A DNA stretch of 64,000 nucleotides from Telopea speciosissima (taxonomy: Eukaryota; Streptophyta; Magnoliopsida; Proteales; Proteaceae): positions 46,491,043 through 46,555,042 of the forward strand of contig NC_057926.1 in assembly GCF_018873765.1 (NCBI RefSeq), in the 5' to 3' direction. Below are positions 12,002-22,595 of the stretch, in pieces; the first letter of the stretch is position 1, and the number at the start of each line of letters is the position of its first letter. Position numbers and translations under genes: made by a program. The notes beneath the pieces are model-generated. The model had not been told where the DNA came from. It ran no database searches and saw nothing but the letters and a program-made list of their open reading frames with translations.

Positions 12002-12388
12002 ATGGCATATCAGAGAAGTGATCTCTTGAAAGTGGGGCAAGAAGGGTTTGCCCTGATTGATGAATATTATGGCACCAAGAAAAGATCTTCCCAATCCATT
12101 AATCAAGGTGTCAAGATTCTCCAAACTTCATCATCAAGGATGGAGGAGGCAATGGATTCCATTATGGCTGCAAAGATGTATGGAGGGATGATATTTGTAA
12201 CTCGTCCAAGGGCTCCACCTTCAAGTTCTGTTAGAGGTTCTTCGTATTGGAATTCAAGGTGTCAAGATTCTCCAAACTTCATCATCAAGAGTTCAATTTC
12301 CAATGAAATCCATTGCGATTTTAGTAACCTATTCACTTTGAAATTTTCTTGTTTTTTTTGGGTAAACCACTTTGAACTTACTTCTTAG
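12002..12388 (+). CDS. Small plant protein, family member A, with altered C-terminus
   Basis: Encodes 128 aa. The first 84 residues match genes B, C and D: N-terminal DLLKVGQEGFALIDEYYG (about residues 7-24), a Ser/Gln-rich linker, then MEEAMDSIMAAKMYGG and a Pro/Arg/Ser tail. The others stop after SYWN. Here the stop is replaced by a repeat of internal gene sequence (CAAGGTGTCAAGATTCTCC, also at 12106), which adds about 44 unrelated residues. There is no signal peptide or membrane segment in the conserved part. The start is the ATG at 12002, because the in-frame upstream TTG is not a eukaryotic start. The sequence resembles short uncharacterised plant proteins; the function is not known to me. 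It may be a decaying copy. Confidence 0.6.
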   Translation: MAYQRSDLLKVGQEGFALIDEYYGTKKRSSQSINQGVKILQTSSSRMEEAMDSIMAAKMYGGMIFVTRPRAPPSSSVRGSSYWNSRCQDSPNFIIKSSISNEIHCDFSNLFTLKFSCFFWVNHFELTS

Positions 12389-12389
12389 A

Positions 12390-14350
12390 CACTTCCATGA
12401 TTTTCTAGGCCTTTTGGGTTAGAAACTTAACCAATAAGGTGGGTTTGTCATGGGGAGCAATTCTTCTATGTAGTCGTGGTGACAGTAAACTAAGAGAGGA
12501 CCCAGGGTCCTCCTAAAGGCTAGCTCAACCCCACAAACCCTACTTTCCTCTCTTACCTTTCCTCAGATGAACCACATGAGTGCACACTTGTCGAGTTGCA
12601 GTCATACACATGTAGGGGTTGACTTAGGGGGTGGGGTGAGGGGGCAGAAACCAAATATAAATTTAAAGGAATTTGATTACCTGTCCGGCTGCATGCAAAG
12701 TTCAAAAAATTGGTATTAGGTATCGTATTAAAAAGGTGATTGTAAGAGATATATCGTATTAAAAAGATACAAAATATGCTAAACACGTATGAAAATAGTC
12801 AAGAAACATATGAAAATGCTTAGAATATATACAAAACACAATTTTCAAGCATAAAACACTATAAATAAAGAGGGAGAAAAAATGCTACCTAGACGAATGT
12901 GGTGCACTACCCTTACACCCAAACACAAGGTGTGTGAAATGACTATTGTGATCCTGGGAAATTCATCCTTTATATGGAGTCGCAGTCAATCCAAAAATTT
13001 TGTACACCCTATTCAATACCTCAAGAACCTTATCAAGACTGTCCAATATTGTGTACCCAGATCGTGAGCGCGCGTGTTGGTTTAATTTTACAATAACAAG
13101 TGCCATGTCTGATTATCAGGTCTAGTACAATTCATCAAGTAAAACACATAAATTGATTAGTTGGGAATTTTCATTTTGAGAAATTGAAATGACCGTCACC
13201 CGAGTCAAATCAAAAGAAAAAAGGTAAGATTTTTCAAAATCTGTTTTTTATTCAATAAATTTGATATCATAAAAGATTAGTTTAATTACATTATTCTATT
13301 GAATAAAAAAAGGAGGCAATAACTAAACAAATTGAATTAAACTAATTCAATCATAGTTGGAAAATTGAGTTTTGATTGGATCGAATCGATGAAGTCAAGT
13401 CAAAATTTTGGAAAACTTGGTCAAGAGTTGTATAGAGTAGGTCAAGATAAAAAATGATGAGACCTAATCATAAATTGTCTGAGTCAAATAAGTTTTAGAA
13501 TTTTTACCCAAGTGATGCCAGAATTGGTGAGTTTATTAATTTTTTTAAAAAAAAATCCCATAAAATTGATTCACTTAAAAACTGAAGTTGAATAAAATAA
13601 TAGATTCATATTCTAAAACAAGGGAAAACTTCACATACACGGCTTATAGAGGGTGAGAATTTCAAGACATTTATTAATGGGTGGAGATTTATGACAAATT
13701 TGCATCTTATCTGGACCGTACAAAATAACCACTATGCTCTTAGAGATTTCCATCTTTCCATAAGAGTGCAGCCTGTGTCTGGACGCAAGGACTGTACATT
13801 GCACGCCGGATTAAATTTCAAATCCTATAACAATGAGACGGGGCAAATAGAGAACCCCCAAGGTACATATTCAAATAAAATCTTACAAAAACCCGTATGG
13901 GCCGGCTCGTAGTTTGAGGAGAGATCTTAGTGATCATGGAGGAAAATGATTTTTAAATGAACACTTTACACATGTTCTCATATCCTCTTCTTCTTCTTCT
14001 TCTTCTTCTTATACATATCCGAATATTCCTTGTGGCTGCTCTTTACATGTCTTTCTTTGCCTAACCCAGTCAAGGTCAAGCTAGCCGCCTCAGTTTTTCT
14101 TAATAAAATGTCGAACCCTAGTTGATGATCTCTCAATTTTTTTTTCTTGTGCAATGGAGGGGGGTAAAGCAGTATTTTTCACTGCGCTTGCGTGTGGAGG
14201 CGCAAGGTAATACTAGACCGGTGGAAAAGAGGAGTTGAATTCATGAATAAGCTACTAATAAAGTAACCCAAAAGAAGCATTCAAGTAGAAAATACAAACC
14301 TCATAAACGTAAGTAAAGCTGCCTAATCATCTTGAAAATTTTGATTATTC
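12390..14350. other. Gene-free stretch between small gene A and the chitinase
   Basis: No convincing gene. It holds A/T-rich sequence, a rearranged fragment (13628-13696) of the MITE at 4161, and a (TTC)n microsatellite at about 13985-14010. Short ORFs here lack family features. Confidence 0.5.
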
Positions 14351-14363
14351 AACTCTTTTACAC

Positions 14364-14371
14364 TATATATA
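14364..14371 (+). promoter_or_regulatory. TATA box of the chitinase gene
   Basis: TATATATA is followed by a pyrimidine-rich leader, 52 bp before the ATG at 14416. Confidence 0.65.
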
Positions 14372-14415
14372 CCCCCTTGCCCCTTTCCATTGCCTCATCT
14401 CTGTCATAGAAAAAG

Positions 14416-16778
14416 ATGGGGAAAGCAGCTTGTATCTTTCTTCTCTTCCCTTTCTCTTCCTTGGTAGTAGCCCTAGCAGCGCAATGTGGGAGTCAAGCCG
14501 GTGGTGCCCTATGTCCGGGTGGTCTTTGTTGTAGCCAGTATGGTTGGTGTGGTAGCACCATTGACTACTGTGGAGCTGATTGTCAAAGCCAATGTTCCGG
14601 TGGCGGCGGCGGCGGTGGTGATATTAGTTCTCTCATCAGTCAATCCCTTTTTGATCAAATGCTTCTACATCGAAATGATGCAGCTTGTCCTGGTAATGGG
14701 TTTTACACCTACAATGGTTTCATTGCCGCCGCAAACTCCTTTTCCGGCTTTGCAACCACCGGCGATGTTGATACCCGTAAGAGGGAGATTGCTGCTTTTT
14801 TGGGTCAAACTTCCCATGAAACTACAGGTTTGTTAATTGAAGTTAATAAATTTTCTCTTAATTAGGAGTAGAGAGTTTGCTCTCTCATTCTACTATATAT
14901 ACAAAGCATATCATTCTTAATTTGTTTTCCAATGTACGTGTAGGGGGATGGGCAACTGCACCTGATGGCCCATATGCTTGGGGATATTGTTTTCTCAGGG
15001 AGCAAGGCAATCCACCATCCTATTGTGTAGCTAGTGGTCAATGGCCGTGTGCTGCCGGCCAAAGTTATTATGGGCGTGGACCCATCCAGATTTCTTAGTA
15101 AGTATTATATATATCATTTCATCCTTTTTCTTCTTTTTCGTGGATAAATAGTATTTCTATTTAGATAAAGGACATAGAGTTACTGAAGGTTTGGATACAA
15201 AGTATCAAAGAGGACCTAGCTCTCCTCCAGCCGTGGCGGGAGCTAGAGGGTTCAGCGCTTAAAAACTAGTCCCAAAACAAGGGGGTTGGTCATTTCACAG
15301 GTGGGTCCTGGGCCCCACCTGTGAAATGATCAGCCCACCCCTATTTGTTGTTGTCGTTTAGCGGGGCTGGACCCTCCAGCTCCCACCACTGCTTGAGAAA
15401 ATCCTTTTCCGTATCAAAGATCAGATAATGAAATATGATCAAAGTGTCTCATATGCGATGACATGACTTTCCAAACCAGGGAATTGGTGATTCCAATAGA
15501 ACCCTCGAAATAAAGCCAACGAGATCAATATATATATATATGGCCAAATGTTTTCTGTGCCCAGGCACAAGCTACGCCCAGATACATGGGGATGGACGAA
15601 ATGACCACCCTTTCCCCTGAATGGCAGGCCCATGTGTCATTGAATGATGAAATAACCACTAGTGAAGTAGTAATGGTAGAGAAAGCCATATGGGTGTCCA
15701 CTTCCATATAGGATCCAAATTCTAATTGACTTAGTGTACCTTTTTATGCATGATTATCATAATATTGACCCTCTTTAATTTGTTATTTAGATATTTTTTA
15801 GTTCTCAGGATATCTTTAATATGTAGTTTAGTCTTGAGTGTGTCTATTAATATTTAAAGCTAGCTCATGATCTCATAAGAGGATTTGGATCCTCTACCAC
15901 CTGGGTTGAGTGGCCATTGTGTTGCGCTCAACCCACAGGCCATCACGTGATTTTTATATCAAATCAATGGTTGGTAGACGAGATCAATTCAAAATTCAAA
16001 ATTACCATTCAAAATTCAAAAATGTTAGACAGCCATCTACCAACCATTGGATTGGTATAAAATCCAAGTGGCGGCCTGTGGGTTGAGCGCAACACGATGG
16101 CCGCTCAACCCCAGGCCGTAGAGGATCCAAGTCCTCTTATAAGATCTTTGGTTTATATATAGTTACCACTCACCAAGATGTAAGAAAAAATCCGGCCTTC
16201 ACCACCACCCCCTTAAAAAAAAAAAAGCAATTTTCCGGCCATGACAATATATATGATCTAATTAATTTTCTAATCCCTATTAGTTAATATTTTTTGTTAA
16301 ATACATGTCTTAGTTTGCTAATTAATTACTTGCATAAGAATAGGCTAATTCAAGCAAATAGTATTAATGAGATGACTTTTGAATTTTCAGCAACTACAAC
16401 TACGGCCAAGCAGGACAAGCCATAGGGGTGGACCTCATCAACAATCCAGACCTTGTTGCAACTGATCCAACCATTTCATTCAAGACAGCATTGTGGTTCT
16501 GGATGACACCCCAATCTCCAAAACCTTCATGCCATGATGTTATCACCGGCGTGTGGACGCCAAGCGGTGCCGACACGGCCGCGGGCCGTCTCAACGGCTA
16601 TGGAACCGTTACCAATATCATCAATGGAGGACTTGAATGTGGAAGAGGTTATGATGCTAGGGTGGCTGATCGTATAGGATTTTATAAGAGGTACTGTGAC
16701 ATATTGGGAGTTAGCTATGGTAACAACCTTGACTGCTATAGCCAAGGGTCTTTTGCTGTTACTCATTCTGCATCTTAA
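14416..16778 (+). CDS. Class I endochitinase (hevein domain plus GH19), three exons
   Basis: Hydrolyses chitin in fungal walls; a secreted or vacuolar defence enzyme. Exons are 14416-14827, 14944-15097 and 16391-16778, all GT-AG, giving 317 aa, the usual class I length. A signal peptide covers residues 1-22. A hevein chitin-binding domain with eight cysteines follows (about 23-60), then a Gly-rich hinge, then the GH19 domain from about residue 70. The catalytic pair is E135 (SHETTGG) and E157 (FLREQG). Their spacing of 22 equals that of barley chitinase E67/E89. The substrate motif [16 protein letters not shown] spans the second junction. The last cysteine (LDCY) is kept and followed by a 13-residue tail ending SFAVTHSAS, which could be a vacuolar propeptide. 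AATAAA lies at 16859. Intron 2 (1.3 kb) is filled by foldback elements. Confidence 0.95.
15220..15400. mobile_element. Foldback MITE in chitinase intron 2
   Basis: The sequence is nearly self-complementary. CCGTGGCGGGAGCTAGAGGG near 15230 pairs with CCCTCCAGCTCCCACCACT near 15372. The centre is the palindrome CCTGGGCCCCAC flanked by TTTCACAGGTGGG and CCCACCTGTGAAA-type arms. It has no coding content. Confidence 0.75.
15545..15665. mobile_element. Short GC-rich MITE-like fragment in chitinase intron 2
   Basis: It contains GTGCCCAGGCACAAGC, CGAAATGACCACCC and GGCCCATGTGTC. These recur in the GC-rich foldback elements at about 57420-57600 and 32360-32490. The arms are less complete than in the others. 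Confidence 0.4.
15869..16148. mobile_element. Foldback MITE with GGATCCTCTAC termini in chitinase intron 2
   Basis: Left arm: AAGAGGATTTGGATCCTCTA, then GGGTTGAGTGGCC, then TTGCGCTCAACCCACAGGCC. The right arm is the reverse complement over about 90 bp, ending TAGAGGATCCAAGTCCTCTT. An inner pair (ATCAATGGTTGGTAGA / TCTACCAACCATTGGAT) extends the stem. The termini resemble those of elements at 21584 and 47299. Confidence 0.8.
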
Positions 16779-17066
16779 TCCTTCACCTAAGTATGATCAA
16801 GGCACTAATCCTTCTTTTAAGCTAGCCATTGTCTTTTTGTTGGACAACAAGATAATATAATAAAATTTCTATGGGTTTGAGTTTTTTTCTTACAAAGAAG
16901 TCAAGGGGTCCTGTTTCAGTGAACTGAGGGGTGTAATGGTTTATGATAAGAATAAGTTGATTTTATTGTTAAAAAGTCTATTTTGCTTGAAGAATGAAGA
17001 AGTCAGCTAATCTCTTTAATTTGGATACGGTAGTACATTTTTTATACAAAAAAAGTGGCATAATTA

Positions 17067-17218
17067 GTGCATGAGGCTTCTGCCACTGCAGGGTCTGGGG
17101 AGGGTTATAATATAAGCAGCTTTACCCTTGTTTTGTGGATAAATTGTTTCCAGACGAACCCACGATCACTAGGTCACAATGGAGCAACTTTACCATTGCA
17201 CCAAGGCTCACCCTCTAG
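17067..17218 (-). mobile_element. Au-type SINE (tRNA-derived)
   Basis: Read on the minus strand it begins with a tRNA-like head (GAGCCTTGGTGCAATGG, A-box like; then GTGGGTTCGTCTGG, B-box like). It continues through AAACA and GCTTATATTATAACCCTCC, and ends near GGCAGAAGCCTCATGCAC. This matches the layout of plant Au SINEs as I know them. A second, better copy is at 36796. The element is too diverged for a clear target duplication. Confidence 0.75.
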
Positions 17219-17400
17219 TTTCTCTATACACTCTTTAATTATGATCTTTTAATTTGACGTTTGGATGGCATCAGCCCACATGTGTGGTGCATACTCTAAA
17301 GTGGGAAGTTTTTGTAGCAAATATGCACCCAATAAATTTGAGAAATATCTTTATGACTCCAACCCTTGAACAACAGGAGAAATGAATACATACACTTAGC

Positions 17401-17710
17401 GCTGTGTTTGGTATGCATTTTGGGAATGTAGCATTTCTAGGTCAATTTTGCATTCTTAGATGATAAAAATGGTTGTTTTTATCATCCAAGAATGCGATAA
17501 TTTGAGAAATATCTTTATGACTCCAACCCTTGAACAACAAGAGAAATGAATACATACACTTATCGCTGTGTTTGGTATGCATTCTGGGAATGTAGCATTC
17601 TAGGTCAATTTTGCATTCTTAGATGATAAAAATGGTTGTTTTTATCATCCAAGAATGCGAAATTGACCTAGAATGCATTCCAAAAATGTATATCAATTAA
17701 ACACAACTTT
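17401..17710. repeat. Tandemly duplicated palindromic MITE
   Basis: A foldback unit (GTGTTTGGTATGCATTCTGG ... CATTCCAAAAATGTATAT, with a stem through GATAAAAATGGTTGTTTTTATC) is present as a truncated copy at about 17401-17505 and a complete one at about 17566-17705. They are joined by a direct repeat of the flank (TTATGACTCCAACCCTTGAA). A related single element lies at 30428-30566. Confidence 0.7.
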
Positions 17711-17741
17711 AAGATATGTCAGTATTATAAAATATTGTTTA

Positions 17742-18683
17742 TAAAAGTATTATTTAAATTGGTAAATCTTCCATCAACATGGCCGAACCGTCGCTGGCAT
17801 TATCAACATGGCATCATTGTGGAACCTTATTTCATAATAAAGACTATGCAATCCCTAGCCTATGCCTTTGAGCTCTATTGTAATGCACATTAGGATTTTA
17901 GATGGCTATGGATTTTATGGAGATTTATGCTTTAGTTTATGCTGGCAAGGCCCAATAATCATAATACACCTGTCACTTTAGTATAATTAATCTCTTATTA
18001 AGTCACCTTAGGTGCAATCGTAACAAAGATGGTAAAGATGGTAGTGCTACCACAAATTCCTACTTAAATCACTTTGGTGATCGATTAGAGTGCACCATAG
18101 GTTACTTGAAGGAATTGGATGGTTATTTATAGTACTAGGGGTGTCAATCTATGCTGAATTGGTTTTGGTGTGGTAATGGTGAATCTGAAACTAAACTAAT
18201 AAGGGCAGCTACAGTTTGGGTCGATTTTGGTTTTGGGTTCTTAGTGGGTTGGTTTTGTTTCAGCTTGGGTTCGATTTGACATATATTTAGCTGGTATTCT
18301 TATCAGATTATATCATTTGGTTTCGGTTTCGGGTTTCAGTTCAGTTAGATTTCAGGTGTGCAATACCCCAATCTGAATCAATTCTAATAAAAGTCGGTTT
18401 GGTTCGATTCAGTTCAGTTTGTGTTTGACACATACCCTACTTATTTAGATTCTTATATTCTCTCATAGCATCAAAAAAAATTAAAATTGACTCACAGCCA
18501 ATTAGGATTGAACATGTTATATCTTCAAAACATTCTGGGAGGAGCTTCACCCAGACGGCGACTTGAATAAAATCGTACAGAATCATGGGTGGGCGAAATG
18601 ACCTCCTGCCCACCCCCGAGAAATTTCGCTTTTCCATGGGGGAGTGGCAGTCATTTTGCCCGCCCTGTGTTTAGACACAGAAG
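17742..18683. repeat. Segmental duplication, copy 2 left part (partner 4326-5382)
   Basis: Collinear with 4326-5382 and continuous across 18683/18684 into the promoter of small gene B. It therefore shows the pre-insertion state of the LINE site. It includes the duplicated hAT-type MITE at 18137-18440. Confidence 0.8.
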
Positions 18684-19173
18684 TTATGTCCAAGTAACGT
18701 TCTTTCTCCCTTAATATGGAAATGACTTAAAAGCCCCTTTTCACTCCTCTTCCTTCAAGGGATAATAATGCAAAACCAAAAGAAATCCATACCGAGATCA
18801 TTGTGCTGATGCATTAATAATATGTATCATTGATTGCTTCACTAGGACACTTACCATTCCTTCTAAAGTAAAGAGCTCATGAAGAATAAAGTTCTTTTAT
18901 GTGAAGCAATTGGGACTATTATTTAGATTCTTATATTCTCATGTGCCATTTAAGTAGTTAAAACTAATAATGATTAAGCATTAATGTTCTAGCAAATCCA
19001 CTTCACAGCCATTCAAGATCGAACATCTCATCTTTTATTGGCTTTTCCGGAGAAGCTTCAACCTAACTACCTAGTTAAGTAGTTAGTTATTGAGAATCTT
19101 TGAAGGAATATCTCTAGCTAGAAGTTCTTTAATGAGATTACTTATTGCTTAAGGAAGAATGGAAGTCCTAAGC

Positions 19174-19181
19174 TATAAAAG
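19174..19181 (+). promoter_or_regulatory. TATA box of small gene B
   Basis: TATAAAAG lies in the same conserved block as at genes A and C, 102 bp before the ATG at 19276. Confidence 0.7.
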
Positions 19182-19275
19182 GCCTTGAACCAGAACCAGG
19201 CCTTGGTGTAATTAAGCTCAAGATCGACTTAGATTGAAAGTTCTTAAGTGGTTTTAAATTTCTTTGGGAATAGAA

Positions 19276-19536
19276 ATGGCAAATCAGAGAACTGATCTCT
19301 TGAAAGTGGGGCGAGAAGGGTTTGCCATGATTGATGAATATTATGGCACCAAGAAAAGATCTTCTCAATCCATTAATCAAGGTTTCAAGATTCCCCAACC
19401 TTCATCAAGGATGGAGGAGGCAATGGATTCCATTATGGCTGCAAAGATGTTTGGACGGGTGATATTTGTAAACCCTCCTCGTCCAAGGGCTCCTCCATCT
19501 TCAAGTTCTGTTGGAGCTTTCTCATATTGGAATTGA
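19276..19536 (+). CDS. Small plant protein, family member B
   Basis: Encodes 86 aa. N-terminal motif DLLKVGREGFAMIDEYYG, Ser/Gln linker, EEAMDSIMAAKMFG block, then VIFVNPPRPRAPP and a Ser-rich end SYWN. The intact reading frame, the TATA box and the conservation relative to genes C and D (mostly conservative changes such as R/Q, M/L, F/Y) suggest a working gene. It has no signal peptide, transmembrane segment or catalytic motif that I can see. The start is the ATG at 19276 rather than the in-frame TTG twelve bases upstream. The biochemical role is unknown. Confidence 0.75.
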   Translation: MANQRTDLLKVGREGFAMIDEYYGTKKRSSQSINQGFKIPQPSSRMEEAMDSIMAAKMFGRVIFVNPPRPRAPPSSSSVGAFSYWN

Positions 19537-19771
19537 GCTTCTATTTAATCAACCATGAATGAAGATAGCTAGCTACCTATCTGTGAGGATAAGAGTAGAC
19601 TACTTTGTACTATTAATATCTAAGTTTGTGTAACCTTTTCTTTTCTGTCTTCTAAGCTTGTATAAGCTATGTTAAGCTTTTGTCTTTGCTAAGTTAATGA
19701 TAATAATATAGTGCTGTGGGTTTTATATGTTTTTTTATTCTCTTTGTTAGCTGTAATTTGCAGATGAGGAA

Positions 19772-19961
19772 TGTAGATCGTTTACGGTGCAGCTGCCCGT
19801 CCTGCCTGTGCTGCGCAGATATAGGGCCACGCGTAAAGATCACCTTACCTCCACTCGGGCAAGGCGCTCAGGTAGGAGGAGTAAGGCGGTCTTTGCACGC
19901 GACGCTGTGTCTGCACAGCACAGGCAGGACGGGCAGCTGCGCCGTAGACAATTCAAATCCA
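19772..19961. mobile_element. GC-rich foldback MITE downstream of gene B
   Basis: The arms TTTACGGTGCAGCTGCCCGT and its near-perfect inverse (ACGGGCAGCTGCGCCGTAGA) enclose a short interior. The paralogous site near gene C (about 22820-22840, CAGATGAGGAAAAGGTTTTC) lacks it, proving a recent insertion after the duplication of B and C. Confidence 0.85.
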
Positions 19962-19969
19962 AGGTTTTC

Positions 19970-20785
19970 TAGGTGGTGGATCAGTTGGGTTTCTGTTCTA
20001 GGTGACCACTTGTTATGTGCCATACGTGAGTATTTTAATTTGAATTATGTAAGCAGTTGTAAGTAGTTAGTAGTCTATGTAACTATGTAAGTGGATAAGT
20101 AGATGAGGCGTAGTGGTAGGAGTTAATAGAAGTTAAATAGAGTAAGGGAAGTGGGATATGATAGAGTCGTGGAGGAGAGGGTAAAACTATTGTGTAACTA
20201 ATTGTTATCCTAATTAATAGGAATAAAGTCCAACCTCTCTCTCTTATTTTCTCTTTAGGTTATCCTTGCACGTATCACCACTCCTATTATAATGATACGA
20301 ATGAGAAAACACATGGTTCTATTGTAATAATGTATATGTGATAAACATTATCGGTGGATCCCATCACAATCTTTCAATAGAACCAGTTGAATTTAAATCT
20401 ACCAATCCATAATACACAGAAAGATTAACGGAGTTCATTTTACACGTTCTAATGGGAAAGACTATGTTGTCCATCTTTTCCCCTCGTGATAAATCAGACA
20501 TTCTATATTATTGGTCACTTCAGTGTCGTGTCCATTACTGTTGACTAACACACACTTAAGCTATGTATACCTATCATCTTAGTGTGAATCACAGACCATG
20601 AGATGATGCCCTAATTGTTTCCACCTTTTATGACATTGGAGATGAATGTTGGCCACCTTGATGATGAACTCAAATATTAGCCTATCAAAGTTCTATAAGA
20701 GCCAATTAACAAGATTTTCTCATTCACCTATAATAAGAGGTCAGAGGATCTATACCCGCTTAAAAAACTTGGAGTCTGGATCCTC
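19970..20785. repeat. Duplicated 3' flank of gene B (partner about 22840-23795)
   Basis: Collinear with the region after gene C. Both contain GGTTTTCTAGGTGGTGGATC, TGGTTCTATTGTAATAATG, GTGTCCATTACT and the end phrase CTATACCCGCTTAAAAAACT. No protein frame is shared. It marks the right boundary of the duplicated unit near 20785 and 23795. Confidence 0.7.
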
Positions 20786-21580
20786 TCCAATAACCTTCTC
20801 CTAATGCCACGTTTGATGGCAATTAACGAAGAGTTAACTTCCATTCTCCTTTTTTTTTTTTTTTTCTTTCTTTTTGCTCTCTCCCTTTTTTTTAAGGAAT
20901 TCATAAATCGTGATTGAGTTGAAAATTGAAATAGGTAATTAAGATATGTCCTAGTCATGTTAAAACTTTAACTACAAAAATCTTTAAAGTTTTTTTTTTT
21001 TTTTTTGGGGGGGGGGGGGGTAGTAGTTAAAGTTAAATTTAAAAGCTTTGACTAAAGTGTTTAACATGGTATTAGGTATTATCGCATAATCCACAATACG
21101 AATCGGTATCATATCGCTCGTATCGGAGTGATATGTAACAGTTTCGATTGTGGTCGATCCAGATATTGTGTCCATATCGTATTAGTGACACGGTACGAAC
21201 AAGGGTTAAAACAGTCAAATATCTTCTTTTAAAGGGAAATCAGGGGCAATTTTGTTAGATATGGTCAATCCTTGTCGATACCGTAGCGGTATCATATTGG
21301 TTTTGCAAGTGACCAATACCATGCACTAAAACCATGGGTTTAGTAATCGACATCGGTCTCTACCGATCCAGATCGGTTAGGTTTACCCCTGCTTCCTTTA
21401 AAAAAAATTAGATTTTTTAATTTAAAATTTTACCCTTGTCTGTACTGATCCATCGAGATGGGATCGGCCAGGAATCAGTATTGGTCTCAACCGATACTGA
21501 TACGAATTAGACGACACCGATACTAATACGAATTGGCCGATCTGATTCCTACTTTGGCCTCAATTCATTCAGCAGTTGAT
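20785..21580. other. Gene-free stretch: homopolymer tract and GGTATCG-rich repeat
   Basis: It holds a pyrimidine/T-rich run (20850-20892) and a T tract followed directly by a run of about 14 G (about 20990-21020). After these comes a 500-bp repeat rich in ACCGATAC/GTATCGGT words of both senses (21060-21560), probably a decayed transposon. No gene was seen. Confidence 0.5.
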
Positions 21581-21583
21581 GCA

Positions 21584-21720
21584 GGATCCAGATCCTCTAT
21601 GGCACGCTGCCCGTCCTGCGCAGACACGGGGCCATGGGCAAGGGTAAGGCGGTCATTGCGTCTGACCTGTGTCTGCGCAACATGACGTAGGATGGGCCAC
21701 GCACCATAGGAGATCCAAGC
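21584..21720. mobile_element. Foldback MITE with GATCCTCTA terminus
   Basis: It starts GGATCCAGATCCTCTATGG and ends CCATAGGAGATCCAAGC. GTCCTGCGCAGACACGG and CCTGTGTCTGCGCAACATG form the stem. It is related in sequence to the 19772 element and in its ends to the 15869 and 47299 elements. Confidence 0.7.
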
Positions 21721-22229
21721 GCGAGGGATGTAAAGAGAAGATCATGGAAGAGGAACATGAGATATAAAGAGATAAAGAAGAGAAACCAATGTGAGTTGCA
21801 GGATTCTTTTGCACAAGTTATGTGTGGGAGAGAAGGATTTGAGATTAGAAATCTCTGCTGACATCATTGGGCTGATGCATTAATAATATGCATCATTGAT
21901 TGCTTCACTAAGACACTTACCATTCCCTTAAAGTAAAGAGCTCATGAAGAATAAAGTTCTTTTTATTTGAAGCAATTGGGACTATTATTTAGATTCTTAT
22001 ATTCTCATGTGCCATTAAAATAGTTAAAACTAATAATGATTAAAAATTAATGTTCTAGCAAATCCACTTCACAGCCATTCAAGATCGAACATCTCATCTT
22101 TTATTGGCTTATCTAGAGAAGCTTCAACCTAACTACCTAGTTAGTAGTTGAGAATCTTTGAAGGAATAGCTCTAGCTAGAAGTTCTTAAATGAGATTACT
22201 TACTGCTTAAGGAAGAATGGGTCCTAAGC

Positions 22230-22237
22230 TATAAAAG
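22230..22237 (+). promoter_or_regulatory. TATA box of small gene C
   Basis: TATAAAAG lies in the conserved promoter block, 111 bp before the ATG at 22341. Confidence 0.7.
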
Positions 22238-22340
22238 GCCTTGAATTGAACCAGAACCAGAACCAGAAGCAGGCCTTGGTGTAAGCTCAAGACTTAGATT
22301 GAAAGTTCTCAACTGGTTTTAAATATCTTTGGGAATAGAT

Positions 22341-22595
22341 ATGGCATATCAGAGAAGTGATCTCTTGAAAGTGGGGCAAGAAGGGTTTGCCCTGATTGAT
22401 GAATATTATGGCACCAAGAAAAGATCTTCCCAATCCATTAATCAAGGTGTCAAGATTCTCCAAACTTCATCATCAAGGATGGAGGAGGCAATGGATTCCA
22501 TTATGGCTGCAAAGATGTATGGAGGGATGATATTTGTAACTCGTCCAAGGGCTCCACCTTCAACTTCTGTTAGAGCTTCTTCATATTGGAATTGA
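22341..22595 (+). CDS. Small plant protein, family member C
   Basis: Encodes 84 aa and is nearly identical to the first 84 residues of A (differences near the tail, STSVRASSYWN against SSSVRGSSYWN). It keeps DLLKVGQEGFALIDEYYG, MEEAMDSIMAAKMYGG and the Pro-rich tail, and stops normally after SYWN, so it shows what A looked like before its tail changed. The promoter and 3' flank are collinear with B. Role unknown; probably soluble, as no targeting signal is visible. Confidence 0.75.
   Translation: MAYQRSDLLKVGQEGFALIDEYYGTKKRSSQSINQGVKILQTSSSRMEEAMDSIMAAKMYGGMIFVTRPRAPPSTSVRASSYWN

Noticed and set aside
14486..14836. 116-codon frame overlapping chitinase exon 1
   Set aside because: It is the +1 shadow of the chitinase frame, which is confirmed by domains and splice sites.
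17067..17218. Possible tRNA gene
   Set aside because: The A- and B-box-like words belong to the tRNA-derived head of a SINE. There is no full cloverleaf.
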